A DNA stretch of 64,000 nt from Pseudomonas frederiksbergensis. GTDB taxonomy: Bacteria; Pseudomonadota; Gammaproteobacteria; Pseudomonadales; Pseudomonadaceae. The position numbers and the translations under genes are program-made. Positions 18,576 to 28,349 of the stretch are shown in pieces (the stretch's first letter is position 1; each line of letters begins with the position of its first letter). The notes beneath the pieces are model-generated. The model made no database searches. It was not told the DNA's origin and worked only from the letters and a program-made list of their open reading frames with translations. The DNA lies in contig NZ_CP017886.1 in assembly GCF_001874645.1 (NCBI RefSeq), forward strand, positions 3,224,001 through 3,288,000, in the 5' to 3' direction.

Positions 18576-19685
18576 ATGAAGGCATTAGGTTTGAAGAACA
18601 CTGGCAAGACCCTGCTCGCCTTGTCCCTGATGGGCGTGATGGCTGGGGCAGCCCAGGCCGACGATAAAGTCCTGCACGTTTACAACTGGTCCGACTACAT
18701 TGCACCGGACACCATCGCGAACTTTGAAAAAGAGTCCGGGATCAAGGTCGTCTACGACGTGTTCGACAGTAACGAAACCCTTGAGGCCAAGTTGCTGGCT
18801 GGCAAGTCCGGTTATGACGTGGTTGTGCCGTCCAACAACTTCCTGGCCAAGCAGATCAAGGCGGGCGTTTACCAGGAGCTGGACAAGTCCAAGCTGTCCA
18901 ACTACGGCAACCTGAACAAGTCGCTGCTCAAAGCGGTTTCTGTCAGCGACCCGGACAACAAGCATGCCTTCCCTTACATGTGGGGCTCGATCGGTATCGG
19001 TTACAACGCCGAGAAGGTCAAGGCCGCGCTGGGCATCGACAAGATCGACTCCTGGGATGTCGTGCTCAAGCCAGAGAACATCGCCAAGCTCAAGAGCTGC
19101 GGCGTGAGCTTCCTCGATTCGCCGACCGAAATGCTGCCGGTCGCCCTGCATTACCTGGGTCTGCCATCCGATAGCCAGAAAAAGGAAGATCTGAAGAAAG
19201 CTGAAGAGCTGTTCCTGAAGATTCGTCCTTCGGTCACGTACTTCCATTCGTCCAAGTACATCTCGGACCTGGCCAACGGCAACATCTGCGTAGCTGTCGG
19301 CTACTCGGGTGACGTCCAGCAGGCCAAAACCCGTGCCGCCGAAGCCGGTGACAAGGTGAAAGTCAGCTACGCGATTCCAAAAGAAGGCGCCGGCAGCTTC
19401 TACGACATGGTCGCTATCCCTAAAGATGCGGAAAACGTCGAGGGTGCCTACAAGTTCATGAACTACCTGTTGCAGCCGAAAGTGATGGCTGAAATCACCG
19501 ACGCCGTGCGCTTCCCTAACGGGAATGCCGAAGCCACTCAGTACGTGAACAAGGACATCACCTCGGATCCGGGTATCTATCCGCCAGCCGATGTGCAGGC
19601 CAAGCTCTACGCAATCGCCGACTTGCCGGCCGCCACTCAGCGTGAGCTGACCCGCAGCTGGACCAAGATCAAATCCGGTAAATAA
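18576..19685 (+). CDS. spuD: Polyamine ABC transporter substrate-binding protein, SpuD (putrescine type)
   Basis: Periplasmic PotF-family protein, 369 aa. The ATG at 18576 follows ATTGGAGCATTACGC and opens a signal peptide ending [22 protein letters not shown]. In the ligand pocket the position that separates the two P. aeruginosa proteins is Phe here (Phe275 in [12 protein letters not shown]); SpuD has Phe and binds putrescine. The gene at 19873 has Trp at that position. The 184-bp upstream gap may carry an operon-internal promoter. Confidence 0.9.
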   Translation: MKALGLKNTGKTLLALSLMGVMAGAAQADDKVLHVYNWSDYIAPDTIANFEKESGIKVVYDVFDSNETLEAKLLAGKSGYDVVVPSNNFLAKQIKAGVYQELDKSKLSNYGNLNKSLLKAVSVSDPDNKHAFPYMWGSIGIGYNAEKVKAALGIDKIDSWDVVLKPENIAKLKSCGVSFLDSPTEMLPVALHYLGLPSDSQKKEDLKKAEELFLKIRPSVTYFHSSKYISDLANGNICVAVGYSGDVQQAKTRAAEAGDKVKVSYAIPKEGAGSFYDMVAIPKDAENVEGAYKFMNYLLQPKVMAEITDAVRFPNGNAEATQYVNKDITSDPGIYPPADVQAKLYAIADLPAATQRELTRSWTKIKSGK

Positions 19686-19743
19686 GCCGGTTTGAGGCAA
19701 TAACCTGTAGCCGTCGCCGCTCTGGCGGCGGTTGCAGGAATAA

Positions 19744-20967
<1,224 letters not shown>

Positions 20968-21038
20968 TGACAAAGGCTCAGACTATCCAAGGTTCGCCTG
21001 TATTGGGTGAACTGCAAATTTTGTTGGGAGTTTCGTAA

Positions 21039-22181
21039 ATGGCAGTTGCCTCCGGCGCCTATAAGAAAGCCCTCGAGGGCGACCAGACACCTAAACAGGT
21101 GCTGGTCAAAATCGACCGGGTCACGAAGAAGTTCGACGAGACGATTGCCGTGGACGATGTGTCCCTGGAAATCAAGAAAGGCGAGATCTTCGCCTTGCTC
21201 GGCGGTTCGGGATCGGGCAAATCGACCTTGCTGCGCATGCTCGCAGGTTTCGAACGGCCCACGGAGGGGCGCATTTTCCTCGACGGCGTGGACATCACCG
21301 AGATGCCGCCGTACGAGCGGCCGATCAACATGATGTTCCAGTCCTACGCCTTGTTCCCGCACATGACCGTGGCGCAAAACATTGCCTTTGGCCTGAAGCA
21401 GGACAAGATCCCGTCGGCTGAAGTCGACGCCCGTGTGACCGAAATGCTCAAGCTGGTACAGATGAGCCAGTACGCCAAGCGCAAGCCGCACCAGCTCTCT
21501 GGCGGTCAGCGTCAGCGTGTTGCGCTGGCCCGTTCGCTGGCCAAGCGACCGAAGCTGCTGCTGCTCGACGAACCGATGGGCGCGCTGGATAAAAAACTGC
21601 GTTCGCAGATGCAACTCGAACTGGTCGAGATCATCGAGCGTGTCGGTGTGACGTGCGTCATGGTGACTCACGACCAGGAAGAGGCCATGACCATGGCCGA
21701 GCGTATCGCGATCATGCACCTGGGCTGGATCGCCCAGATCGGCAGCCCGATCGACATCTACGAAACCCCGACCAGTCGCCTGGTGTGCGAGTTCATCGGC
21801 AACGTCAACATCTTCGACGGTGAAGTGGTGGACGACGCCGAGGGCCATGCGCTGATCACTTGCAAGGACCTGGACCGTAACATCTACGTTGGCCACGGCA
21901 TCAGCACCTCGGTGCAAGACAAGTCGGTGACCTACGCGATTCGTCCGGAAAAACTGCTGGTGACGGCAGACATGCCGACCTGTGAACACAACTGGTCGAG
22001 CGGCAAGGTGCACGACATCGCCTACTTGGGCGGGCATTCGGTGTTCTACGTGGAGTTGCCGAGCGGCAAGATCGTGCAGTCGTTTGTGGCCAACGCCGAG
22101 CGTCGTGGCCAGCGCCCGACATGGGGTGATCAGGTCTACGTCTGGTGGGAAAACGACAGCGGCGTGGTCCTGCGCTCATGA
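21039..22181 (+). CDS. spuF: Polyamine ABC transporter ATP-binding protein
   Basis: 380-aa PotG-type ATPase. Walker A GGSGSGKSTLLRMLAG, signature LSGGQRQRVALARSL, Walker B LLLLDEPMGALDKKL, switch His in MVTHDQEEAMTMAER, and a C-terminal TOBE domain (about 290-375). It starts 71 bp after spuE and its stop overlaps the next start (ATGA). Confidence 0.94.
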   Translation: MAVASGAYKKALEGDQTPKQVLVKIDRVTKKFDETIAVDDVSLEIKKGEIFALLGGSGSGKSTLLRMLAGFERPTEGRIFLDGVDITEMPPYERPINMMFQSYALFPHMTVAQNIAFGLKQDKIPSAEVDARVTEMLKLVQMSQYAKRKPHQLSGGQRQRVALARSLAKRPKLLLLDEPMGALDKKLRSQMQLELVEIIERVGVTCVMVTHDQEEAMTMAERIAIMHLGWIAQIGSPIDIYETPTSRLVCEFIGNVNIFDGEVVDDAEGHALITCKDLDRNIYVGHGISTSVQDKSVTYAIRPEKLLVTADMPTCEHNWSSGKVHDIAYLGGHSVFYVELPSGKIVQSFVANAERRGQRPTWGDQVYVWWENDSGVVLRS

Positions 22182-23098
22182 ACCTGCAAAAGCTCAAGCG
22201 CCAACTCAGTCGAATAATTCCCGGTGGCCGTCATCTGGTCATCGGGGTTCCGTTCATCTGGCTGTTCATGTTCTTCATGCTGCCGTTCTTCATCGTCCTG
22301 AAGATCAGCTTCGCTGAAGCCGACGTGGCCATTCCGCCGTACACCCAGATCTACAGCTTCGTCGATCAGAAGATCCAGTTGCTGCTGAATCTGGGCAACT
22401 ACACGATGCTGGGCGACGACGAGTTGTACATCGCCGCCTACCTCGGCTCGTTGAAAATGGCGTTCTTCAGCACCCTTCTCTGTTTGCTGATCGGCTACCC
22501 GATGGCCTACGCCATCGCCAGTGCGCGCAAAGAGATGCAGACCGTGCTGGTGCTGCTGATCATGATGCCGACCTGGACCGCAATCCTGATCCGCGTGTAT
22601 GCGTGGATGGGCATTCTCAGCAACAACGGTCTGCTCAACGGCTTTCTGATGTCGATGGGCTGGATCAACGAGCCGCTGCAGATCCTCAACACCAACCTGG
22701 CGGTCTATATCGGTGTGGTCTACTCGTACCTGCCGTTCATGATCCTGCCGCTCTATGCCAACCTCGTGAAGCACGACACCAGCCTGCTGGAAGCCGCATC
22801 GGACTTGGGTTCGAGTACCTTCAACAGCTTCTGGAAGATCACCGTTCCATTGTCGAAAAACGGCATCATCGCAGGCTGCATGCTGGTGTTCATCCCTGTA
22901 GTGGGTGAGTTCGTGATCCCGGAACTGCTGGGTGGTCCGGAAACCTTGATGATCGGTAAAGTGCTCTGGCAAGAGTTCTTCAACAACCGTGACTGGCCGG
23001 TGGCGTCTGCCCTGGCGGTGGTGATGCTGGCGATCCTGATTGTGCCGATCATTCTGTTCAACCGCAGTCAGGCCAAGGAAATGGAGGGTAAAGAATGA
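22178..23098 (+). CDS. spuG: Polyamine ABC transporter permease (PotH type)
   Basis: 306-aa inner-membrane protein with about six membrane helices, the first being LVIGVPFIWLFMFFMLPFFI. The EAA loop is LLEAASDLGSSTFNSFWKITVPLSKNGI. The start at 22178 overlaps the spuF stop by 4 nt; the longer frame from 22145 would run inside spuF and is rejected. It overlaps spuH by 4 nt. Confidence 0.94.
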   Translation: MNLQKLKRQLSRIIPGGRHLVIGVPFIWLFMFFMLPFFIVLKISFAEADVAIPPYTQIYSFVDQKIQLLLNLGNYTMLGDDELYIAAYLGSLKMAFFSTLLCLLIGYPMAYAIASARKEMQTVLVLLIMMPTWTAILIRVYAWMGILSNNGLLNGFLMSMGWINEPLQILNTNLAVYIGVVYSYLPFMILPLYANLVKHDTSLLEAASDLGSSTFNSFWKITVPLSKNGIIAGCMLVFIPVVGEFVIPELLGGPETLMIGKVLWQEFFNNRDWPVASALAVVMLAILIVPIILFNRSQAKEMEGKE

Positions 23099-23985
23099 AG
23101 CGCGTCCGTTTCTCCAGCCTGATGCTGGTGCTTGGCCTGTTGTTCATCTACCTGCCGATGCTGATCCTGGTGATCTACTCGTTCAACGCCTCGAAACTGG
23201 TGACGGTCTGGGGCGGCTGGTCGATTAAGTGGTACGTCGGTCTGCTGGACAACAGCCAACTGATGGGCTCGGTGGTGCGTTCGCTGGAAATCGCCTGCTA
23301 CACCGCGATTGCGGCGGTAGCGCTGGGCACCCTGGCCGCCTTCGTGCTGACCCGCGTCACCCGCTTCAAGGGCCGTACACTGTTCGGTGGCCTGGTCACC
23401 GCGCCGCTGGTGATGCCGGAAGTGATCACCGGTCTGTCGCTGTTGCTGCTGTTCGTGGCGATGGCGCAGATGATCGGCTGGCCGCAGGAACGGGGCATCG
23501 TCACCATCTGGATCGCCCACACCACGTTCTGCGCGGCCTATGTGGCGGTGGTGGTGTCGGCGCGCTTGCGTGAGCTGGACCTGTCCATCGAAGAGGCGGC
23601 CATGGACCTCGGTGCACGGCCGTGGAAGGTGTTCTTCCTGATCACCATCCCGATGATCGCGCCCTCGCTGGCGGCGGGCGGCATGATGTCGTTCGCCCTG
23701 TCGCTGGACGATCTGGTGCTGGCGAGCTTCGTCTCCGGACCGGGTTCCACGACGTTGCCGATGGAAGTGTTCTCGGCCGTGCGTCTGGGCGTGAAACCTG
23801 AGATCAACGCCGTGGCGAGCCTGATTCTGCTGGCGGTGTCGATCGTGACCTTCATGGTCTGGTTCTTCAGCCGCCGTGCTGAAGAAAGTCGCAAACGTGC
23901 GATCCAGCAAGCCATCGAAGAGGGCGCTGCGGACTCCTGGAAGCAACCGGACGTACGCCGCGCACAGGCGCCGGAAGCGGTTTAA
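23095..23985 (+). CDS. spuH: Polyamine ABC transporter permease (PotI type)
   Basis: 296-aa partner permease. Helices include LMLVLGLLFIYLPMLILVIYS, and the EAA loop is IEEAAMDLGARPWKVFFLITIPMIAPSL. It is the last gene of the uptake operon; a REP pair follows before the convergent acylase gene. Confidence 0.94.
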   Translation: MKRVRFSSLMLVLGLLFIYLPMLILVIYSFNASKLVTVWGGWSIKWYVGLLDNSQLMGSVVRSLEIACYTAIAAVALGTLAAFVLTRVTRFKGRTLFGGLVTAPLVMPEVITGLSLLLLFVAMAQMIGWPQERGIVTIWIAHTTFCAAYVAVVVSARLRELDLSIEEAAMDLGARPWKVFFLITIPMIAPSLAAGGMMSFALSLDDLVLASFVSGPGSTTLPMEVFSAVRLGVKPEINAVASLILLAVSIVTFMVWFFSRRAEESRKRAIQQAIEEGAADSWKQPDVRRAQAPEAV

Positions 23986-23997
23986 GCCCGGTAGCCA

Positions 23998-24081
23998 AAA
24001 AAGATCGCAGCCTGCGGCAGCTCCTACGGAATCGGGTTAACACTCGGTCATTGTAGGAGCCGCCGTAGGCTGCGGTCTTTT
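23998..24081. repeat. Inverted REP pair (GATCGCAGCC family)
   Basis: Two head-to-head units, AAAGATCGCAGCCTGCGGCA and GTAGGAGCCGCCGTAGGCTG, sit between convergent spuH and the acylase gene, so they probably act as a two-way terminator. Confidence 0.88.
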
Positions 24082-24086
24082 GATCT

Positions 24087-26498
24087 TTATTGCGCCACCC
24101 GCGCCGGCAACAGCTTCAAGGTGCTGCGGGTGTTGGCCGTTACCTCTTCCTCGTTGAAATGCGCCTCTTGGTAGACGCCTTCGATATAGGCTTCGGCCTG
24201 GTCATCGTAGTGTGAATCGAACGGTACGCCGCTTTGGCCGACCGGGTTGATGGTCAGGCCGTGCGCCGGGTCGGCGAAGTCGATGATCCGTCGGGTCGAT
24301 GGGCCGTAGGTCACTGGCCACGGCGCGGGGCCGATTTTGGCCGAGAGGTTGTTCGGCACTTCGTGGCTGCCGGGGGCCTCGAACGGGCCGACGTTGAAGA
24401 TTCGGTCCAGCGGCTTTTGCATGCCCAGCGGATGGCCATGGGTCAGGGTGTGGGCCTCGCCCCATAGCCATTGCGACGGGTCAGGGCCGAGGGTGGTTTT
24501 CAGGTGGGCGATAGCTGCCTGCCACGCGGCTTTGACGATGTCGGCGCGGGTTTCCTTGCCGAGCGTATGGTGGTTGTCCCACCACGGAGAATCCGGTGAG
24601 GCGGCCAACCGCGGTAACGCGGCATCGATCACGCGGGTCAAGAGCAGTGTCTCGAAAAAGCTGTCGCCGAGCTTGTCGTGAAACGCCCCATCAGTGAGGT
24701 TGAACACGAACTGGTTGAACAGTGTGGCGCTGGTGGAGTTCAGCGGGTAATCGCCTTTCCACTTGGCCAGTTGCTCCACCAGCATCAACTCTTGCGGGTC
24801 GCCGACCACTTCACGCAGTACCGGTAACAGGGGGGCCAGCAGGCGAGGGCCGTAGCCGGTGGTGGTGCCCAGTTGCAGTTTTTGGCTGGCGTCGATGTCC
24901 CACTTCACGCTCTTGTCGCTGAGCTGGCGGTTGAGCTGCTGACCGCGATCCGGCAGGTTGTAGTAGCCAGGGATCTCCATGCCTGTTGGCGAAACCGGCT
25001 GGAAGTTCGCCGAGACGATGTAGCCGCGTGCCGGATTTTCTTCCTGCGGGTTGGCGCTGAACGGATAAAAACCTTCCTTGTCAGCCTGATTGGTGCTGCC
25101 GTCGAGTATGAACTCCGGTTTGACCCCGGCCGGACGCTTGGGCAGTTGTGCCGCCGCCCACCAGCCAATGTCACCCTTGGCATTCGCCCAGACGATGTTC
25201 AGCCCCGGTGCATGAACCTTGGCCGCCGCCGCGCGGGCCTTGGCCAGAGTGTCGGCACGATTGAGCTGGTAGAAGCCTTCGAGGATCGGGTTCTGGGTTT
25301 CGAGAAACGCCCACCACATGGCGATCGGCGTCTTGCCGACACTGGCACCGAGTACATCGTTGATGATCGGACCGTGGGGCGATTGACGCAGCATCAACGT
25401 GACCGACGCCTGGCCCTTCACGGCAATCTGCTGTTCGGTATTGACCAGGTCGACCCACTTGCCGTGATACCAGACCTGGTTGGCGTTGTCCGGGTTGACC
25501 TTCTCGGCGATCAGGTCGAGGTCGTCGTTCTGGAACATGGTCAGGCTCCAGCCGAAGTCCAGGTTGTGGCCGAGGAAGGCAAAAGGCACCAAGGCCTGAT
25601 GGTGCCCGTAGAGCTCGAAACCCGGCGCCGACAGTTGCGCTTCGTACCACACTGACGGCGTCGAAAAACGAATGTGCGGATCACCGGCCAGCAGCGGTTT
25701 GCCACTTTGGGTGCGCGTACCGGAAATCACCCAGGCATTACTGCCCTCGAACTGTGGCAGGCCGTTGTCGGCCAACGCTTGCTCACTCAGGCGAGCAATG
25801 GCGTTGAGGTCTTTCCAGTCAGTGGCGGAGAGCACTGGGGCTTTGCTGGACTGACGCTTGGCCAGCACGCCTTTGGGCTGCCAATCGAGGTCGAAGATAT
25901 TCAGGTAGTCGCTGCCCAGTTGGTCGCGCACATAGGTCAGCAACGGTTCGGTGCGAAACGCCGCGGCAAAGCTGTAGGCCATGTAGCCGGCGACGCTGAC
26001 GCTGTCTTCAGCGGTGAACGCCCGCTTATGGATGCCCAGTACGTCGAACTCCATCGGCGCGGCGTGGCTGTCCTGATACTGGTTGATCCCGTCCAGATAG
26101 GCTTGCAGTGCCTTCCACGCTGGGGACTGGCGGTCGAGTGCGGCCACGTAGCTTTCGGCGCGCTCGCGGATGCGCAGGCTGCGGAACAGTTTGTCGGTGT
26201 CGATCAGTTTTGGCCCGAGGACTTCGGCTAGCTCACCACGGGACAGGCGTCGCATCATTTCCATCTGGAACAGCCGGTCCTGGGCGTGCACATAACCGAG
26301 GGCGCGATAGAGGTCGGTTTCGTTCTCGGCGCGAATATGCGGCACACCGCGTTCGTCGTAGCGCACCGTCACCGAGCCTTGCAGGCGTTGCAGTTCCACC
26401 TGGCCCTGACGCGTCGGTTGCTTGCTGTAGACGTACCAGCCAGCGCCTGCCGCGAGGACGACAAGTAGCAGGGCCAATAGGGTCAGGACGCGTTTCAT
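24087..26498 (-). CDS. hacB: Penicillin acylase family protein (HacB-like AHL acylase)
   Basis: 803-aa precursor of an N-terminal-nucleophile amidohydrolase. It has an N-terminal membrane/signal segment (VLTLLALLLVVLAAGAGWYV), an alpha-chain region with GVPHIRAENETDLYRALGYV and HAQDRLFQMEMMRR, and the autocleavage site giving the nucleophile Ser253 in FEGSNAWVISG. Beta-chain motifs include LLAGDPHIRFSTPSVWYE. Members cleave penicillin G or N-acyl-homoserine lactones. In P. aeruginosa the gene next to spuH is PA0305 (HacB), an AHL acylase, so position supports HacB; substrate use here is inference. Confidence 0.85.
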   Translation of the reverse strand: MKRVLTLLALLLVVLAAGAGWYVYSKQPTRQGQVELQRLQGSVTVRYDERGVPHIRAENETDLYRALGYVHAQDRLFQMEMMRRLSRGELAEVLGPKLIDTDKLFRSLRIRERAESYVAALDRQSPAWKALQAYLDGINQYQDSHAAPMEFDVLGIHKRAFTAEDSVSVAGYMAYSFAAAFRTEPLLTYVRDQLGSDYLNIFDLDWQPKGVLAKRQSSKAPVLSATDWKDLNAIARLSEQALADNGLPQFEGSNAWVISGTRTQSGKPLLAGDPHIRFSTPSVWYEAQLSAPGFELYGHHQALVPFAFLGHNLDFGWSLTMFQNDDLDLIAEKVNPDNANQVWYHGKWVDLVNTEQQIAVKGQASVTLMLRQSPHGPIINDVLGASVGKTPIAMWWAFLETQNPILEGFYQLNRADTLAKARAAAAKVHAPGLNIVWANAKGDIGWWAAAQLPKRPAGVKPEFILDGSTNQADKEGFYPFSANPQEENPARGYIVSANFQPVSPTGMEIPGYYNLPDRGQQLNRQLSDKSVKWDIDASQKLQLGTTTGYGPRLLAPLLPVLREVVGDPQELMLVEQLAKWKGDYPLNSTSATLFNQFVFNLTDGAFHDKLGDSFFETLLLTRVIDAALPRLAASPDSPWWDNHHTLGKETRADIVKAAWQAAIAHLKTTLGPDPSQWLWGEAHTLTHGHPLGMQKPLDRIFNVGPFEAPGSHEVPNNLSAKIGPAPWPVTYGPSTRRIIDFADPAHGLTINPVGQSGVPFDSHYDDQAEAYIEGVYQEAHFNEEEVTANTRSTLKLLPARVAQ

Positions 26499-26894
26499 GG
26501 TGACTCCTTGAGATGCTACTGATTTTTTGTTTTGTGAGTCTATTGGCTAATACATAGGGGATAAAGTGCTTTGTGCATGGCGTTATTGGTATTAATTCAT
26601 GGTTTGTAGGATCAATCCTTCGCTTATATGGTCCTGGTACTACGAATAAGTGTGTTGATCAATTGTGTTGGTGGGGTTATAACTAGTTATGTCGGTGTGT
26701 GCTGATTATATATAAGGCTGAGTGTTAAACTTAATAAGTTGCTTGCTCCAGTATGGGGTTAATCGCTGTTTTCGGTGGTCGGCCTATATAAGAGGTGCGT
26801 GGATTATTAATAAATTTCTGCGATTTAAAGCTCGGCTGTAGTTGTATCGGATATACGCCAAACCTTGTCGGCATCAGTTTAAGGAGCGAACTTT
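26499..26894. other. AT-rich junction region at the start of the accessory island
   Basis: This 396-bp gap is strikingly AT-rich compared with the acylase gene beside it. No gene was found. It contains a perfect 12-bp palindrome ATAACTAGTTAT at 26679-26690, a TTGATCAA palindrome at about 26655, and a TATATAAG box near 26785 that could be a -10 element for the acyl-CoA dehydrogenase gene. The left edge of the island probably lies just upstream of the acylase start near 26500. Confidence 0.5.
26679..26690. promoter_or_regulatory. 12-bp perfect palindrome, possible operator
   Basis: ATAACTAGTTAT is perfectly palindromic and lies between the divergent acylase and acyl-CoA dehydrogenase genes. 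No regulator gene lies in the island, so a binding protein would have to be encoded elsewhere. Confidence 0.3.
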
Positions 26895-28025
26895 GTGAAA
26901 ATACCTTCAAAAGAACAGCTATGCCTTATCGGAAATGCAATCGCAGAACGCGCCATGGCTAATGATAGGGACGCTACGCTAGATAGTGAAGCTTGGCGGG
27001 CGCTCGCAGGTTTAAACATCTGGCGTATACCGGTAAACGCCGAATATGGTGGCTTTGGCGGAAACTGGAGGGAATGCATCGAATGCATAGATGCCGTAGC
27101 GAAAACATGCCAAGACGCTGGTTTTTTGATAACCATGCTGGGACACGTTGGCTCAATAAAATTACTGGCTGACCACGGATCTGCTGCACAAAAGGATAAA
27201 TGGCTTCCTCGTTTATTGGCCGGTGAAATCGCAGTGACAGCAATGACTGAAAAGTCAGGTGGGTCCGACCTTTCGAAGATGAAAGTAACCGCCAGCAAGA
27301 CTTTAAAAGGGCTCAGTTTGAATGGTACTAAGACTCATATTACCAACGCGCCAGTTGCCGCTATGGGAATGATTGCTGGGCGTTTCGCTGGGTTAAATCC
27401 TAAAAAGGACATAACACTATTTTTTGTTGATTTTGATGAGGAAGGATTGGCGATAGGCGAAACAGAGAATAACTTAGGTATTCGGACAAGTCCAACTGCC
27501 GATATCGATTTTAAAGAAGTACTAATTGGCGATATAAATATTATTGGAGAGCCTGGCGATGGAATGTCTATACTTTATCAGATCATTTCATTTGAACGTG
27601 CGCTGTATGGCATTATTGCCGCCGGACTAACCGATGGAATGCTTTCGCTTACTCTGGGGCGCGCAATGTCGAGGCAAGCGTTTGGCAAGAATTTGGCAGA
27701 TTATCAATATATACAGCGGCGCATCACGGACATGAAGATGTCCTCGGTAGTTTGCCGAAGCCTGACCTATCAAGCGCTATCTTTACTTGAGGATAACTCT
27801 CCAGACGCTTCTATCGCATGCTCAGTGACAAAGTATCACGCTGGAGAATTGTTTTTTCGGGCCGCTGAAGATATGGTTCAGATATATGGGCATGTAGGAT
27901 TTATGAATAATTTGATAAGTAAGTACCTCCGTGATGCGGCTGGGTTGCGTATAGCAGGAGGTACGAGCGATATTCAGAGGGTAAATATATTCAACCAACT
28001 TGCTAGGCAGTACGCGCAACGCTAA
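26895..28025 (+). CDS. Acyl-CoA dehydrogenase family flavoprotein (accessory island)
   Basis: 376 aa with a GTG start 8 nt after AAGGAG. The fold is clear: an N-terminal helical domain with IPVNAEYGGFGG, the flavin motif TAMTEKSGGSDLSKM, the substrate/FAD loop TKTHITNAPVA, and the C-terminal motif LRIAGGTSDIQRVNIFNQLA. The usual catalytic Glu of medium- and short-chain enzymes (in I-Y-E-G-T) is replaced by Gly. Glu234 in SFERALYG lies where the isovaleryl-CoA dehydrogenase type keeps its base, so activity is possible. The substrate may be a CoA or carrier-bound amino acid or acyl group. Codon use (many ATA, TTA, TCA) differs from neighbouring core genes. Confidence 0.88.
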   Translation: MKIPSKEQLCLIGNAIAERAMANDRDATLDSEAWRALAGLNIWRIPVNAEYGGFGGNWRECIECIDAVAKTCQDAGFLITMLGHVGSIKLLADHGSAAQKDKWLPRLLAGEIAVTAMTEKSGGSDLSKMKVTASKTLKGLSLNGTKTHITNAPVAAMGMIAGRFAGLNPKKDITLFFVDFDEEGLAIGETENNLGIRTSPTADIDFKEVLIGDINIIGEPGDGMSILYQIISFERALYGIIAAGLTDGMLSLTLGRAMSRQAFGKNLADYQYIQRRITDMKMSSVVCRSLTYQALSLLEDNSPDASIACSVTKYHAGELFFRAAEDMVQIYGHVGFMNNLISKYLRDAAGLRIAGGTSDIQRVNIFNQLARQYAQR

Positions 28026-28065
28026 CTGCTCGGCTGCAGAGGAATTCGTCGTTCAATTGGAGCAT

Positions 28066-28096
28066 CTTTGCCGCCTATGCATAGGCAATTTTTCCT
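28066..28096 (+). terminator. Weak hairpin after the acyl-CoA dehydrogenase gene
   Basis: The 14-bp palindrome GCCTATGCATAGGC (28073-28086) can fold into a 5-bp stem with a TGCA loop and is followed by AATTTTT. It is a weak terminator candidate and could instead be a protein-binding site. Confidence 0.4.
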
Positions 28097-28224
28097 GCTG
28101 AAGTTAGCTCGACACGCGTAGGGTGTCGGAGTAGTAGTTACTGGCCAATGAGCTCTTCCAGTTTCTTGGTCTTTAGACTTATAGCAGGTTGGCTCTAAGT
28201 ATTCGCCTTAGTAAGGCTGCCAGT

Positions 28225-28250
28225 TTCGTACGCAAATACAAACGTACGAA
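28225..28250. promoter_or_regulatory. Inverted repeat TTCGTACG-N10-CGTACGAA, candidate operator
   Basis: The two 8-bp arms are perfect, and each arm holds a CGTACG self-palindrome. It lies about 35 bp upstream of the candidate -35 box of the aminotransferase operon, the usual place for an activator or repressor site. Confidence 0.45.
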
Positions 28251-28281
28251 GGAGATCCATATCAGCATTGACTAACGTCAT

Positions 28282-28310
28282 TTTGCGAAAAATCGCTTTA
28301 TGTTGATAAT
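28282..28310 (+). promoter_or_regulatory. Candidate promoter of the aminotransferase operon
   Basis: TTTGCG (28282-28287) and GATAAT (28305-28310) are spaced by 17 bp, 40 bp before the aminotransferase ATG. The -10 box is good and the -35 box is weak. Confidence 0.35.
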
Positions 28311-28349
28311 CAAAAAAATTCAATATTTTGACTAAAGTAGAGGCTCCGT

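Larger units (their letters stand above)
28026..28349. other. Intergenic region splitting the accessory cluster
   Basis: This 324-bp gap contains no credible gene. It holds a palindrome followed by T residues just after the dehydrogenase, a hairpin CGACAC/GTGTCG at 28110-28128, a perfect inverted repeat at 28225-28250 and a possible promoter before the aminotransferase. The five-gene operon downstream therefore probably has its own promoter. Confidence 0.5.

Noticed and set aside
28130..28200. Possible transposase remnant on the minus strand (short frame LKTKKLEELIGQ)
   Set aside because: Only about 18 codons between stops and no inverted terminal repeats or target duplication; not enough to claim a mobile element.
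28100..28260. Repeat-rich stretch as a CRISPR array
   Set aside because: The repeats are single inverted pairs of different sequence, with no regular spacing or repeated unit.
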